In this document: one piece after another, positions 41,782-54,464 of the stretch | Layout: each line of letters opens with the position of its first letter | How positions within the stretch are numbered: position 1 is the stretch's first letter | Assembly (NCBI RefSeq): GCF_000417875.1 | Contig: NW_006920875.1 | Coordinates: 412,538 to 476,537, forward strand | Length of the DNA: 64,000 nt | From: Pseudozyma flocculosa PF-1 | Lineage: Eukaryota; Basidiomycota; Ustilaginomycetes; Ustilaginales; Ustilaginaceae | Direction: 5' to 3' | Made by a program: the position numbers and the translations under genes | The notes under the pieces: model-generated | The model's database searches: none | What the model was told of the DNA's origin: nothing | What the model saw: only the letters and a program-made list of their open reading frames with translations

Positions 41782-44700
41782 AGGCGGCTGGCACGCGTTG
41801 GCCGTGTTGCGCAGCCGGGCTTAGAGACTGCGCGTGACCGCCTCCCAAGGTCGAGGTCGAGCTCGACGCTAGAATGCAGGATCCGTCCTCGTCCCCGGAA
41901 GCTCGCTCGCTCCATCTCGCCAACCCCCGTTCCACTGCAACACGCTCGACTCCCACCACCTCGCCTTCCACCACTGTCCCTTCGATCAACCCCCATTCAC
42001 TTCCTGTCTATACTCTTGTCCGTTCACTTGCCTCGTTGTACATAGGCACGCTCAACAGACCCCTGCCTCTTGTATCAGTCCCGCGGTGTCCCTCAAGCTT
42101 GAATCACACACGCTCTTTACCAACCCATCCGGCCGATGCCGGTGGGGGGTAGGAACCATCCTGCTCTCTTCGAGAGGTTGGGCATCGCTTCCCTGGGGCG
42201 GGCGGGATTTCCGGCGCGTCCAAGGGGCCGGACGGAGGGGAGGCGCAACGGGGGCTGCAGCGGGTGTCCGTCCGCCAAGCGCAGGATGCCTCCGCGGACT
42301 CCGAGCCCCTGCCTATGTAGGCTGTAGCCTGATTGCCGGGCCCGACGAAGCGTTCGCTCCATCTCATCTCATCTCATCTCTTCTCATGTCAGCATCAGCA
42401 CTCGAGCCACAGCAGCAGCCACCGTGCGACCGGCCTTGAGGCGGCTGACACTGCTGCGCATGCGGGCAGGACGGATTGCCAGGTCGGGCAATCATCCGTC
42501 GTCGACGGACCAGCCTTTTCCGAGGGGCTGGGGGGAGCAGAGGTGCGCTGCGAGACCCGCCCAACCGGGCACGGATTGACGCGCATCTTCCCCCGAATGG
42601 CTGAGTACAGTAGGTTCCGAGGACGTGGCGAGTCGTACGTTGAAAAGGCGGGAAGGCGAGGGATGGATGGCAGCGCGGCGGGGCGTCAAGGTGTGCCACG
42701 TTGTCGGCGAGACGCCTTCCGAGGGGGAGGGGGTTCCCGTCGCTCGCCCGCTCGCCTGCTCGCCCAGCTCGTACGCCAACCGTGCGTGGTGGGTGCGCGG
42801 ACGTGCACACCGTACCTTCTCTCCACACCTCTCTCATGCTGACACCCTGAGACGGACCGGTCCGTCACATCACCGTCACCCATCACCCGTCCCCGTCCCC
42901 AATCCTCGACATCGTTCGCTGCAGCCCCAGAGGACCGCGCAAAGCCTCCAAGGTCGAGAGCACCGTACTGTACGACTGGTCTCGACTCGGGTCTGACCTC
43001 CCCGAGAGGCCAGACTAGAGGCGTGGCGGCACACAGAGCAGCAGCTGCCTAGGCAGAAGCCAAATCGGTGGCGGTGGCGCCAAACTAGGCTGCGCGTCCG
43101 AGACATGGGACTGGCTGGCTCAGCTTCTCGACTCCGGGCCTGCTCGCCAGCAAGCAAGCAAGCAAGCAAAGGCTCCAAAGCTTCTTGCACGTATCTAGCC
43201 CCTCAGCAGGTTCGGAGCAACAGCGAACACGCCAGGCGCTGGCTTGCTTTTCTCCGGTCGTCGAGGGCGGCGCTCCTCTGTTTCTAGAACCAGGCCAGGC
43301 AACGTCGTGTACGCTTGCTTGCTGCGCGCCCACCTCTTGCGCCCTCTCAACGTCGGTCTAGAGCCCTGGGAGCAGGCCAAGTACGGTCGACATCTGCTGT
43401 CCGCCGATCTAGGCGTACGATACCTACGGTACTCTCGCCGGACGGGCGGAGATGAACGGCGATGAACCCCAGCCCCAGCCCGGTCCGGTCTCCGCCCGCG
43501 CTTCCTAGACGATCGAAGCCTGGCTGCTTGCTCGTTCGACGCCTCGTTTGACGTTCCACCGTCACCCGTGTCAGGCAGAACGCTGACAAAAGAGGGCAGG
43601 ATCGATGTGCTGCAGGTCTGGGCGGGCGCGAGCTCGTTCAGTACTGTACCGCTCATGACACGACACTGACGGGCAGGATCGGGATCGAGGTCCACGCGCC
43701 GAGGCGGAACGGAACGCAGCCGTACCCGCGCCGGCCCCCCCCTGTGCGATGGTGATCGACCGGAGCTGGCGGCGTGCTGAGTACGTCGGCGAGTGCTTCC
43801 ACTCGGGAGGAGAGGAGGCCAGTAGGGCTTGCCCAGCCTGCCCATGGCCTGTCCTGGGCGGGCAAACGCCGTTCGATGGCATGCCAGAGCCCGAGGACCG
43901 AAACGGGCCCGGTACCTACCTGCCTCGGCCTGGGCAGCCGCGCCCGAACCAAGCAAGCAGCCGCCGCCAAGATGCAGAGCGTGGGACTCGCGCCAAACCT
44001 TAAAAACACTCTGTCTGGATTTCGGGTTTTCCACCGTCGTACGTTGGATCGATGCCCATCACCGTACCGTGACCTCGAGCCGCCCAGCCGGCCGTTGCTG
44101 TATGTACGTATCGTACGGACCGGCAGGCGGCGATGACGGCGGTCTAGCTCTTGCTTGGTCGGCATCGGCAGATCGGCCAAACCTTCGCTCGCGCCAGGGC
44201 GGAGGGGCGAGGGTGGGGCCGCTCGGCCGGACATGGGATTCGCGCTTCCATGGTTCGATGGGCGTGTGCGCTTCCATGGTTCGGGGGTTCGGTAGGTACT
44301 GTAGGTATGCACATACGCACGGTTCCTCAGCTGCTTGCGTGAAGCGGCTGGGCGGCGGGCGCCAAAGCAAGGAGCATGGAAGCAGGACAGAGGCGCGCTG
44401 CCCATGCATCGAGCCAAGCCAGTGGAACGCAACGTCTGCCCGGCCTTCTGTGGATGTGGGCGACGCGCGCACCAGCGCACATGTGCCATCGGCCACTCCA
44501 GCACCCAGCCTATGCCTCCCTTGTTTCCATATCGGCTCTCTCGTTGTCGCCCATGTACAGGACGTCCTTGCCTGCTCATCGCCCCCTGCTTCATGGGCCC
44601 ATTATTGTGCCGTCGATTGCCCTGCTATCGGCATGCCTCGTCTGCCATCGTGCGGCGTCTTGCACGCCCGAGGTAGGGCATCGATATGGCCATGGGCGTG

Positions 44701-47700
44701 TACATACAGTACGCCGACCGCTCCTTCAGCCAAGCAGCATGAAGCCCTCGTCGGAGGGCTACACCGACCCGCACCGCACATCGTCGGGTGGCTTCGGTTC
44801 CCGGCCCGCCCTTCCGTACCCTCCTCGACCAGCTTCATTTCTCGGGACGGCAGAGGTCGCTGCAGGCTCGCTCTGGTTGCTCTACGGGTGCGAAACACGC
44901 GCGTGCCTGGCCAGGCAGGCCTGACTGGCATATGGACCGCCGCCTCGGCCCAGGAGGACGGGTGGGTAACCACGTACTCGGCCCGCCATGCCCAGGTATT
45001 GACAAGGCACGGCCGGCCATCCGTCGACAGGGCATCAGTGGTCACCTCGTCTGAAACGCCTAGGGCCTCCTGCCGGATCCTGACCGCCGCCATGGCGCAG
45101 CCTCTCCCTAGCCTCCCTTCTACGTCCGCGGCGCTGCTTGTGCCTTTGCTTGTGCCTTGCCTTTGGTCGGGCAGCGTCTGTCACCGGCAAGATGGTCCCG
45201 TACGCGGGTGCGCGCACCACCATCGCCACCACCACGACCGGCTGCTTTGCTTGCCAGCCTCTGCTCGCCTGCGCTTGCTGGCGCAGGTACCTTTTCTTCG
45301 CAGGCTGCCGCCGTTTGGTCGCTCCAGCCGACCCGGTGCCCTGGCACGGCCTATGCGGAGCTGCGAGGCCGACAAGCGAGAGGCACCCAGCGGCAGAGAG
45401 TCTCACAGAAAATGGTGCTAGGTACGGTACCGAGCGCCAGCTCAGCGCCGCGGAGCGCCCCCGGCAGCTGTTGCGAGGTCAGGCCGCGGCGCACCGCGAT
45501 GCGAGAGGCGCCTCGCGGCCCTTTTCTCGGACAGAGAGCAGAGCAGAGCAGCGCACACGCATCGCACGAATGCACGTATGTACTAGCTGGAGTTATGCCA
45601 GGCTGCGGCTGGGGGGCTGGCCAGGCGGGATGTTGGTCTTGGCCGTGCGAATCTTCTCTTCCCGACGGCGCGCACCCGCTGCCGGGAAGGAGGGCAAATG
45701 TAAGCAGCCTCGGATCGTCCGCAGCGTCGTTCGGCACACGGCCACTGATGGACGAGGCGGTACCGCCGCCCTCGACATCCGAAAGGCGGCGACGAGATGG
45801 CCGATCAGCTACAGTACTCTACCCCCACCTCCAGATACCTAGATTGAGGGCGGAGGGAGAGATGGATGGCGAGCAAGCAAGCAAAGCAAACCAGAGGCAG
45901 TCAGACCAGACGGGGCCCGCATTAGCGAGAGGGACAATTGGCCAAAAAACCTCCGACCACGGTCAGCACCAGGTCCTGGTCCTGGTCCTGGTCCAGGCAG
46001 GCCTAACGTTGGGTGGGACCAGCCAGGACCAGGATCAGGACCGAGCTGGCCGAGTGTGGCCTGCCGTCCCGTTGTGGTCCCTGCCCCGAAGGCCCACCTT
46101 TTGGCGTCTCCGGACCTTTCCTCGTCTTCCTGCCTCCCTCGCCCCTGCCCTCGACCTCGTTCCCGCCTTCGCCTTCGCCTTCGCCTTGGCCTTCTCCCCC
46201 ATTCTGCTGCCTGCAGCCCCGCCCTTTGCCCTGCCCCCGCCCCCTTTGCTCGGGCCCTGCCTGCCCTGTCGTTCGGCGATCCTTTCCTTCTTTTCCTGCC
46301 GACCGTGCGCCCCAGTCCCGCCCGCCGCCGTTCCTCGATCCAGCCACTTCCACCCGCACTTCTTGTCGCCGACCGCAACCTGCGTACGTACAGCCTTGGC
46401 TCGTACAGCAGCGCGTGTTGGTTACCTGTACGCAGCGTCTCTCGGGCCTGGGCTTGATTCCACGACTACACTCTGGCGTTGTCCTGCCAGCCCTCCTTTT
46501 CGACGACCGGCTATTCCAGCTTCCCCGGCCCCAGGCGCCGCCTCACCCTCCGTTCCTTCTCGACGTCCACGACCAGTCTTGACCCAGCGCACCTTGTTCG
46601 CCGACGCGCCTTCACGCCGGCCACCTCGACAACCATCCAAACGCCCTCGGCCACCTCTGCTCGGCGCTTCCTCGTGCCGGTCACGACCTGGCCTCGACGA
46701 CCGCCACCATCCCCTCGAAGAGGCTCGAGAAGGCACCCCTACCTTGGCAGCTAGCCGACGCCGACCACTTCTTCATCTGCCCTTTGTCGGACCATCGATA
46801 TCCGGACAGACTCATCCCACGACTCGCCAGCATTCAAGCGTCTCCTCTGCAGCAGCCTGCTCTACGAACCACTCCGGCTGCACCAAGCTCATTCACCACC
46901 ATTCGCACCCGCCTCGTCACCTGTCAAGCTCCTCGTTCGGAGTCGAAGAGACCAAGCGCCTTGGCCCTGGCCGACACTACTCTCTGGATCTCACAGTGTA
47001 TCCCTCATTGGTCGACTCAGCACCCCAAGAACGTGCCTGACCCGCCGCCGTCCTCTCCTCGCTCGACGGCGCCTTCCTTTTCCAAAGCACATCCTGCCCT
47101 ACGAATAGGCCTCTCGACCATCGCTCGTCGCGTTGGTCTTTGCAACTGCCGGTTCCAGGCTCGAGGCATCGCATTCAAAGGATCGCCCTTGTTCGACCGA
47201 CGACTGGAACCATCGCTCATCTGGCGACATTTGCGGATCTCGCGCGTTCCGCCCTGTCAAACCTTGTGGACCACGTTCAGCGCGTCCGCCCACCCGAAGC
47301 CGGCACAGAAGCGCGCCTCGCGCCCGTTTGCCTGTACAGCTGCCCGAACGCGGGTCACTGCGAGCACATCGAGGCCGGTCGTTGTGCTTTCCGAAGGGTG
47401 AGTGAGCCTGCGCGAGAGGACAGAAGTGTCCCCCGTCACGCCCAGAGGTCAACGCGACAAGGCACAGACGGCGAAGAAGTATAGACTGGGCGGCAGCACG
47501 AGGAGCAGAACAGCCCGTGGCGTGAAAGCGGGTCGCTGCGCCGCTCGCTGCGGCTGAACCCCGGCTTCACCGATCGAGGTACTGGAAAGTGGAAAGCGTC
47601 CCCCGCCGAGGGCAAGCGCCGACCCTCTGCCGGTCTCTCAGACCAGCGACCAGCTGCAGGCGTCGTTGCGCTACCGGTGGGCTGGATCAGGGCGAGTGGG

Positions 47701-50700
47701 CGGATGGACACGTTCTCGCCCCTCCCCGAGCCTTTCGAAGGAGGTACAGCGCGCCGTCAAGGTAGCGGGCGGTCCTCAGCCCCGAACGAGGCTCCCTTAG
47801 AGAAGCCGGGAGAGCGCCGGAAGGGACGAGGAACCAGCCTTGTTCGCGCCGCCCCAACTCGCCTTCGCTGGACATGCTCTTCTGATGCACTTATTCGCAC
47901 ATCCCCTTGACACAGGCACAGGCCGGCACATTCACAGGCGGGAGCAGACTCCAGGGCCCGTTGTGCTACCAGCGCGCGATCATTGCCAGGAGGGCGATAC
48001 CGAACGATCGACGGCGGTCTCGTACAACAGCACCCAGCAGCGTGGCTTTGAGCGGTCGTCGTTTTTCATCGCTCGACGGCGGCGGCCTTGCTCCGGGGCA
48101 CTCGCAACAAGCTCAGGTTTTTCAGTTCGGCGCTCCGAGGCCGACCCAGGTTTCCACACGCCCCGTCCCTTTGGCTGGGCGGCACGACATCCTCTGTCTC
48201 ATTCGCGGACCCTCGATCCGACCAGCAGCCCGCGCGCCTTCGGAGCAGTGACCCGTACGTCGTCAGCGAGCAAAGCCTTTGCCCCCACCCGCCGCTCGGT
48301 CCCTGCACGCTCAGGCGGACGCGTGGAAGCGGTGGCCAACGAGGCATTCCGATCGGACCTGCCGCTACCGCCACGTACTTTGCCGTCGACCCTGCCGCAG
48401 CCGCAGCCAGGACTGGTCATCTCTGATCTTGGCGATCTCGACAAAGGGTTCTCTCGACCGCTCGACGGAAGCGCTCTTCCCTGACGCTCTCAACGCTGCT
48501 CTCTTCGGGACAGAACAGTGCGCCTGCTGGCGCCACCTGCAAACGGAGGGAGCTCGGTCCAGCGTCGCCCAACGGCACCTCAATTTCGGCGAACAGAAAG
48601 GAGGGCCCTTGTGCGCACGGATCGCCGCTCGGCCAAAAACCTTAACCTCTGCGACCTAGAGCCAGGCAAGGAACAAGCTCGACACTAGCTCCGCTGCGCC
48701 CTCGCTCGCTCTCACACAGACAAAGGGCAGACCGTATCGATCGTGTCCCTGCGAAGGGCGACCAAGAAGCAGATCGAAAGAGTGAGGTCCGCACGGTCCC
48801 CCCCTTCGCCTTCGGTCATCCCCACGCTTGCTCCCTTCGACTTTCGGCTCGTTCCGAACGGGCATCCCCGGACTCGCCGCCTCCCGGCCGTACTGTACTG
48901 CTGCGCTCTCGCGCACGTACCCGTCTTTGCTGCTTGAGCTCGGACGAGCCGTCAGCATCCGGCACTCGATCCCGAAGGCCAGGCGTGGGTGCCGACACTT
49001 GACTGCCACCGCTACCGCCACCGCCGCCACATCTGCCCATTCCAGACGAGGCTTGGGTGTCGACAAGAGGACGGCAGAGGCAAACGGCAGCGACTACTAC
49101 ATCGCCCTCCTGCGAGCCGCCGTGTCTGAGCACGTCGCACGCCACGCCTTGGATCTGCATCTGCACGCACGGCTCAACGTCGCGCTCCGACCGACGCCCC
49201 CCCCTTCCAACCTTGGCTTCCGTCCCACGCCCCTCCGACGGCACCACTCCGTCCGACATCCTGGCGACGCCGCCCCTGATCCAGACCGGCACGCAACGCT
49301 TTACCCGCCGCTGGCCTTGGTTGAGCCGAGCATCGAGCATCGAGCCATCCGATCCCAGCACCGCCCTGCTTTGCCCTGCTCAGCCAGCCGGCCAGCCAGA
49401 CAGCCCGCCCTATCGAGTCACACCAACTCGCCCCGGACCTCGCCGGCATTGGCCGTCAGCACACGGAACCGGCGTCCTTTGATCGCCGCGACTACAAGCT
49501 CGACACGAGCAAAACCTTGCGCCGGCTTGACCCGCCCGCAGGCCTGCCACCGTCGGCCAGAGAGAGGGCTGCGCTCGCCACCAACTAGGCCAGGCTCCTG
49601 CTGCCATCTGCAACCTCGCCGAGCAGAAGAGGCCTAGCGCCTTGCTTGCCCAACACCGCCGCCTGCCACAAGCGAGCGGACAGGACGGCCCCGTCGGTGC
49701 CCGGGTCCAGCACGGCGCGAGAGGCGGCTAGAGAGGGGAGTGTGAGAGAGAGGGCAAGAGAGAAAGAGCAGATCAGAGAGCCGGTCCTGCCCCGACTGCT
49801 GCGCAGACCTTTTCCACCGGTCTGCGGAACCCCGGAACGGATCGCGGCGGCGCAATAGTCCCACGCAGGCACCGGAGGATATCGCCCAGGCCTGCCTCGC
49901 CATCGAGATTATTGGGGCCTCGCTCGCCCCCGTACACTGGTGGGAACGGCGCGCGCGCGCGCTCTGCTGCTACCGACGTCCGCCAGGCAAGCTGCTCTGA
50001 CCCAGATCCGGATCAGCTTCCTCGCCTCCCCTTTCTCATCCACCAACCTCGGTCAGCGAGGGCTGCTCCTCGCCGCAACGCGCCGACTCGCCGGCGTGCA
50101 ACGGCAGGCGATCGCACAAGCTCAAGGCCCGCGCCCGCCCCCCTTTCTGACGGCAGAACCATTGCCTCGCCGACGTGCGTCTGCTGCCGTCTGCTGATTG
50201 GTCGCTGAGCAGCCATCCTCAGGCACCCCTGGTGCCGCTCCCCTGGTCCCGAGCCCAGCCAGCACGCACGTACGGCCCAGCCCGGCCTTGCTCGGTGCGC
50301 CGTTAACCTTCTGCGCCACCGCGTGATCGCCTTGCAAAGGCTAGGCTGGCTCACCAACCTCGCCGCCGGCTTCTCAGAACCGGATTGGCCAGGACCTACT
50401 CTGTCCTGCCCTGTCCTGCCCCGCCCTGCTCTAATCTGCCCTCGTCGGACGTTGTTCAGCGGCGACTACCAACAAACGAGCGACGACGAGCGTACGTGCG
50501 TGCCAAGAAAGGGGACCAGCGTCTCCCCTCTGACACATCGGCCGACACCTTGAGCTTTCCCCACGCTACCGCCTCCAGCCCACCTTCGCCCCCCGACTCA
50601 TCCCTCGGCCTCGATCTCGTCCGCCCCACAGGGTGTCGTCATCGGCCAGCCATCGTTGGTGCTGCCGTTGCCGATACGAGGCACGGGGCTGGTCGCGACA

Positions 50701-51571
50701 GCAGGCCAGGCCAGGCCAAGCACTTCGGAGCCCGTCGGACCTGACTTCATCTCGTCGTCGCCTCCTACTGGCCCCCTCTCTCGCCCGTCCCCTGCCTCCG
50801 CTAGCCGCCTGTCGACGGAGCAAGGCCCCACCGCACTGAGACACGACGCATCCCCAGTGTCTCTCGTTGGCTGCGACCCCCCCGCCATTGCCCCAGCCGT
50901 GCCCCACAGTGCCACAGCTTCGGCACACGTACGCACGCTGCGTCCGACCTGCATCTTCCGTGCTCAGCCACGTCAGCTGCCGCTATAAGGAAGCCCTTGC
51001 CCCGCACCGTCCTCGATCTCTGCCGGCCGACCAGCACGACCAGGACGCCATCCCCTTCTCTACACGACAGACTTCACCCTCTTTTCAGCAACCGCTTCCC
51101 GGATCTTGCCCTTCCTGCACGACCCCCTCCACAGGCGATCCCGCGCATACCCTCTCTCTCCACAGATACCTGCCGATCGCCCAGCGGCACGTTCGACGAA
51201 GCCCTAGCCCGTCATCGATCCTCTGGCTCTGCGGCAGCCGCCAGAGATTTCTTCAGAGCCAGGTGGGTTTTGCGACGTGTGCGCGGGCTGCCGAGGCGGC
51301 CCCTTTGTCCCCAGCGACGAGAGGGCGGGACGCCGCCAGGGCTGGCACCGCCTCGACGCTGATGTCGCTTCGCGCGGATCACATGGCTGACGTGTCTCTC
51401 CTTCGATCTTGCCTCCCCTGCTCCGACACGCGAGCAGCGTCTAGAGCGGTCTCGGCGATTGACCCCGCGGTCGGCAGCACAAGCGGCGACGTCTCTTGCC
51501 TGGCAGCGCTTCCAGCGAAGGGCATCACATCTCGCACTACTGCCCTGCCCACACGCCAGCACGAGTCCAAG
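41782..51571. promoter_or_regulatory. 9.8-kb gene-free upstream region and probable long 5' leader of the WOPR gene
   Basis: I find no supportable gene between the exchanger stop and the WOPR start. From 41782 to about 45.9 kb the sequence has mixed composition, GTAC palindromes (44101, 44698), AAGC runs and a short duplication (GCGCTTCCATGGTTCG at 44242 and 44268). From about 46.0 kb to 51.57 kb the plus strand is C-rich over G with many CT runs, as in fungal 5' leaders, and carries many short upstream open frames. A near-perfect inverted repeat stands at the border (45972-46042). Three ACAAAGGG cores lie at 46780 (minus), 48441 and 48720. Large upstream regions are known for WOPR master regulators such as Candida WOR1; the leader interpretation here is inference. 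Confidence 0.5.
45972..46042. repeat. 20-bp inverted repeat, potential hairpin
   Basis: The left arm (45972-45991) is GGTCCTGGTCCTGGTCCTGG. The right arm (46023-46042) is its reverse complement with one mismatch in 20. About 31 bases separate the arms. Both arms are built from a GGTCCT hexamer. In RNA it would form a strong stem at the start of the C-rich stretch upstream of the WOPR gene. Confidence 0.85.
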
Positions 51572-54464
51572 ATGAGCACCATCAACAAGGGCACGTTCCA
51601 AGGCTACGTGTGAGCATCCCGCCAGCGTCACCAGCTCGGACTCTTGTTCATCGCTGCCTGTCCTTTTCTGACGTTGCGCTTCCTTCCCTCACCTTGCCTC
51701 TCGCCGTCTCGCCGCAGGTCTTCGACGCAGGATGCCCTGCTCATCTTCGAGGCCGTTCGCCGAGGCATCATGCCGAAGATCACCCGCCGCCTGCGCGAGG
51801 ACGAGAGGGGCCTGATCAAGAGCGGGACCGTCTTTGTCTTCGACGAGCGCGAATCGGGCATCAAGAGGTGGACCGACGGCCTCCTCTGGAGCCCGAGCAG
51901 GATCCTGATGAACTTCCTGGTGAGTCGGCGTTGTCTAAACGCCCCATGCTCCAGAGACACACTCTTGGTTGTCTCCTGTCATGCCGGCCCTGCCACCTCC
52001 GTGACCCCTCGCCAGCCTCTGGGCGTCCTGCCTGACCATCCGACGTGCTTGTCCGCGCGTGCCCACTGCCCCCGTCACAGGTCTATCGCCAGATCGATCG
52101 AAAGTCGGTGCGGCCTCCCCCGGATCAGCCGGCCTTCGCCACATCCCAGCCAGGTTTCCCGCTGCCGAGCGCACCGATAGAGTCCTCGCTCTCCAACTCA
52201 GCACAGGGCAACGGGCTGCGGCCGTTCGGGATGTCGCACTCGGGCAGCCTCGAGGAGGCCGGAATGGTGGGCTCGCTCGCTCCGTACGCCGCCTCGTCCA
52301 ATCCGGGTCTCTCGACCTCGTCGTCGTCGCTAAGCGCCTACCACGATACCAGCAGCGGACTTTCGGCAGCATACACGACACAGGCGCAGGCGGCAGCCGG
52401 CATGGTCGTCCCCGCTGCAGCACCGACGGCTGCCAGCCGCAGGGACAATGAGCTCGAGAGGAGCCTCGTGGGCAGCCTCACCAACAGCTACCCGTTCCTC
52501 AAGGACGGCCTGTGCAAGAAGGTGAGCACACGCGACGATCGCACGCCGCTGGTGCCGAGCTCATGCTCGCGAACGACGCTGACTCGTTTCGGTACCTCGC
52601 TCCTCCTACACTCTGCCGCCCGCTTCCTCTCCCGCAGACCATCTCGATCCAGGTTGAGGGCTCGACGCAGCACCTCATCTCGTACTACACGGTCGAGGAT
52701 GTGCGCTCGGGCAGGCTGCGAACGCCTTCGTCGCTGCCAGAGATTGCGGCGCTCTGCATCTCGCCGATCTTCCTCAACAAGTCCAACTTCCGCAACCCGC
52801 CGCACATCGAGTACGGCCCGGACGGCATCCCGCGATACCGCGGCGATGCTTCGGACGGTGCATCGAGTCGTCTGCCGGGTCACCACTCTGGCAGCGAGGG
52901 GACCTCCTCTGGCAGCGATTCGCGGGATGCCCGAAGCCTGCACAGCCCCGGGAGCGCCATGGCGCTGTACTCGCCCTCGATCGCCTCGGACGGCTCGCAG
53001 CAGATGGATGCGTACTTCAGGCACGCCCACCAGATTGGCGGCTCGGGCTCCCTGACGACGACCGCGGCCTCTTCGGGCGCCTCCTACCCGGGCCACCGGA
53101 GGGCTTCGGACGCGCAGCTCCGCCGCAGCTCCAGCCGATACGAGCCGTACGCGGTCGCTGGCCACTACGGCCACAGTTCGACCAGCTCGCCCTATTTCAG
53201 TCCGACGGGCACGCCGTACTACCAGTCGCCGGGTGGGCACCCGGCCACGTCGGCGCTGAGCCGCAAGGGCTCCAACGCCTCAGTCTCGGCACGCAGCTGG
53301 ACCATGTCCAATGCCGGACAGTCGTCGAGCCCAGGCCAGGCCGTGACGCCGCTCAACTTCCCTAGCACAGTCAACCAGGGATCCTCGCTCTTCGGCTCGC
53401 ATCACGGCGACTCGACCAACCTCTACGACGCCGCCTCTTCGTCCGAGTCGCTCTACCCGGTGGCGTCCGGTGGTGCGGCAGCGAGCTCGGGCCTCGACCA
53501 GAACCAGCAGTCGGCGTCATCCTCGGTCGCGTTCCCCCTGCGCTTGCCGCCATCTTACTCTTCCGACACGACGGCGACTGCGACCGTGGCAGCGTCGCAG
53601 CACTCTGCCCTCGGGACAGCGTCGAGCAGGACAGATGCGACCGCGAGCAACGGGCAGACCAACAGCACCTTCAGCTGGACGCGCCCGTACCGGGGCAGCT
53701 GGGACTCGGCGCAGACGACGGCTCCCGCTGCCGGCGCAGAAGGCTACGCTCAGGACTTTCATCCCCCTCCTCCTGCCACGAGCCAAGGCTTGACGGCACT
53801 CTCGCTGTACTCGCAGAGCGGTCTGGGCAGCTCGCGCATCACCACCGCCGAAGAGGCACAGCCGTCGCCGCCGCCGACCAGCTCGTCGTACAGCAGCCAC
53901 CACTCGTTGATGGGGCAGGCCAACACGCACGCCAGCCTGTCGGCCAACCACTCGGCGGCCATCGAGACGTCGTTTTCCCACCGCAGCCACAGCGAGAGCC
54001 TGGCGCACGCGCTCGACGAGCACCGCAAGCCGTCGTCGAGCAGCTACGGATCGAGCTACCACATGCCGCCGCCATCGGCGCCGGCGACGAGGTGGCAAGC
54101 GACGCAGGACCAGTTCGACTCCGACCAGGCCGGCGTCTTTTCTTCGGGCACCTCGCTCGTCGGCAGCCGAGGCGAGCTGGGCGAATCGACCCACTCGCTC
54201 GGCAGCATGAGCTTCCATGCCGATGGGAGCCGGCCGCAGCACTCTCTCTGGCCATCCGAGGGCGACACGGCCGACGACTCCACGGCGATCAAGCGGGAGG
54301 AGATCTGGGACCTGGGCAGCGAAGACGCCGCACCGGCGCGCTCGCGATTCGACGCCCAGGAGGCAGCGGGAGGCCAGGCAAGGCGGGACGACGTCGACTC
54401 GAACGCGGCGGGATCGAGAGATGCTGGTCTTGAGAGGGTCGTCCTCACCAAGCCGGCAATTTGA
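51572..54464 (+). CDS. WOPR-domain (Gti1/Pac2 family) transcription factor, Wor1/Ryp1/Ros1-like
   Basis: Four exons: 51572-51609, 51718-51919, 52081-52521 and 52638-54464, with introns of 108, 161 and 116 nt (GTGAGC/GTGAGT...CAG); product 835 residues. The first WOPR half (residues ~8-90) reads FQGYVSSTQDALLIFEAVRR, then LIKSGTVFVFDERESGIKRW and TDGLLWSPSRILMNFLVYRQ. The KRWTDG element is the conserved possible PKA site of the family. After an ~115-residue insert, the second half (~218-295) reads FLKDGLCKKTISIQVEG, QHLISYYTVEDVRSGRLRTP and NKSNFRNP. The rest is a long Ser/Gly/Tyr/Gln-rich tail. WOPR proteins bind DNA and act as master switches of morphology, sporulation and host development (Wor1, Ryp1, Sge1, Ros1). 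Whether this is the Ros1 orthologue cannot be settled here. It is followed 1.2 kb later by EAF1 on the same strand. Confidence 0.93.

Noticed and set aside
45157..47040. 627-codon plus-strand open frame
   Set aside because: Composition is Pro/Arg/Ser-rich without any domain, it crosses the hairpin and CT-rich runs, and other frames are similarly open. It is most likely noncoding leader sequence.
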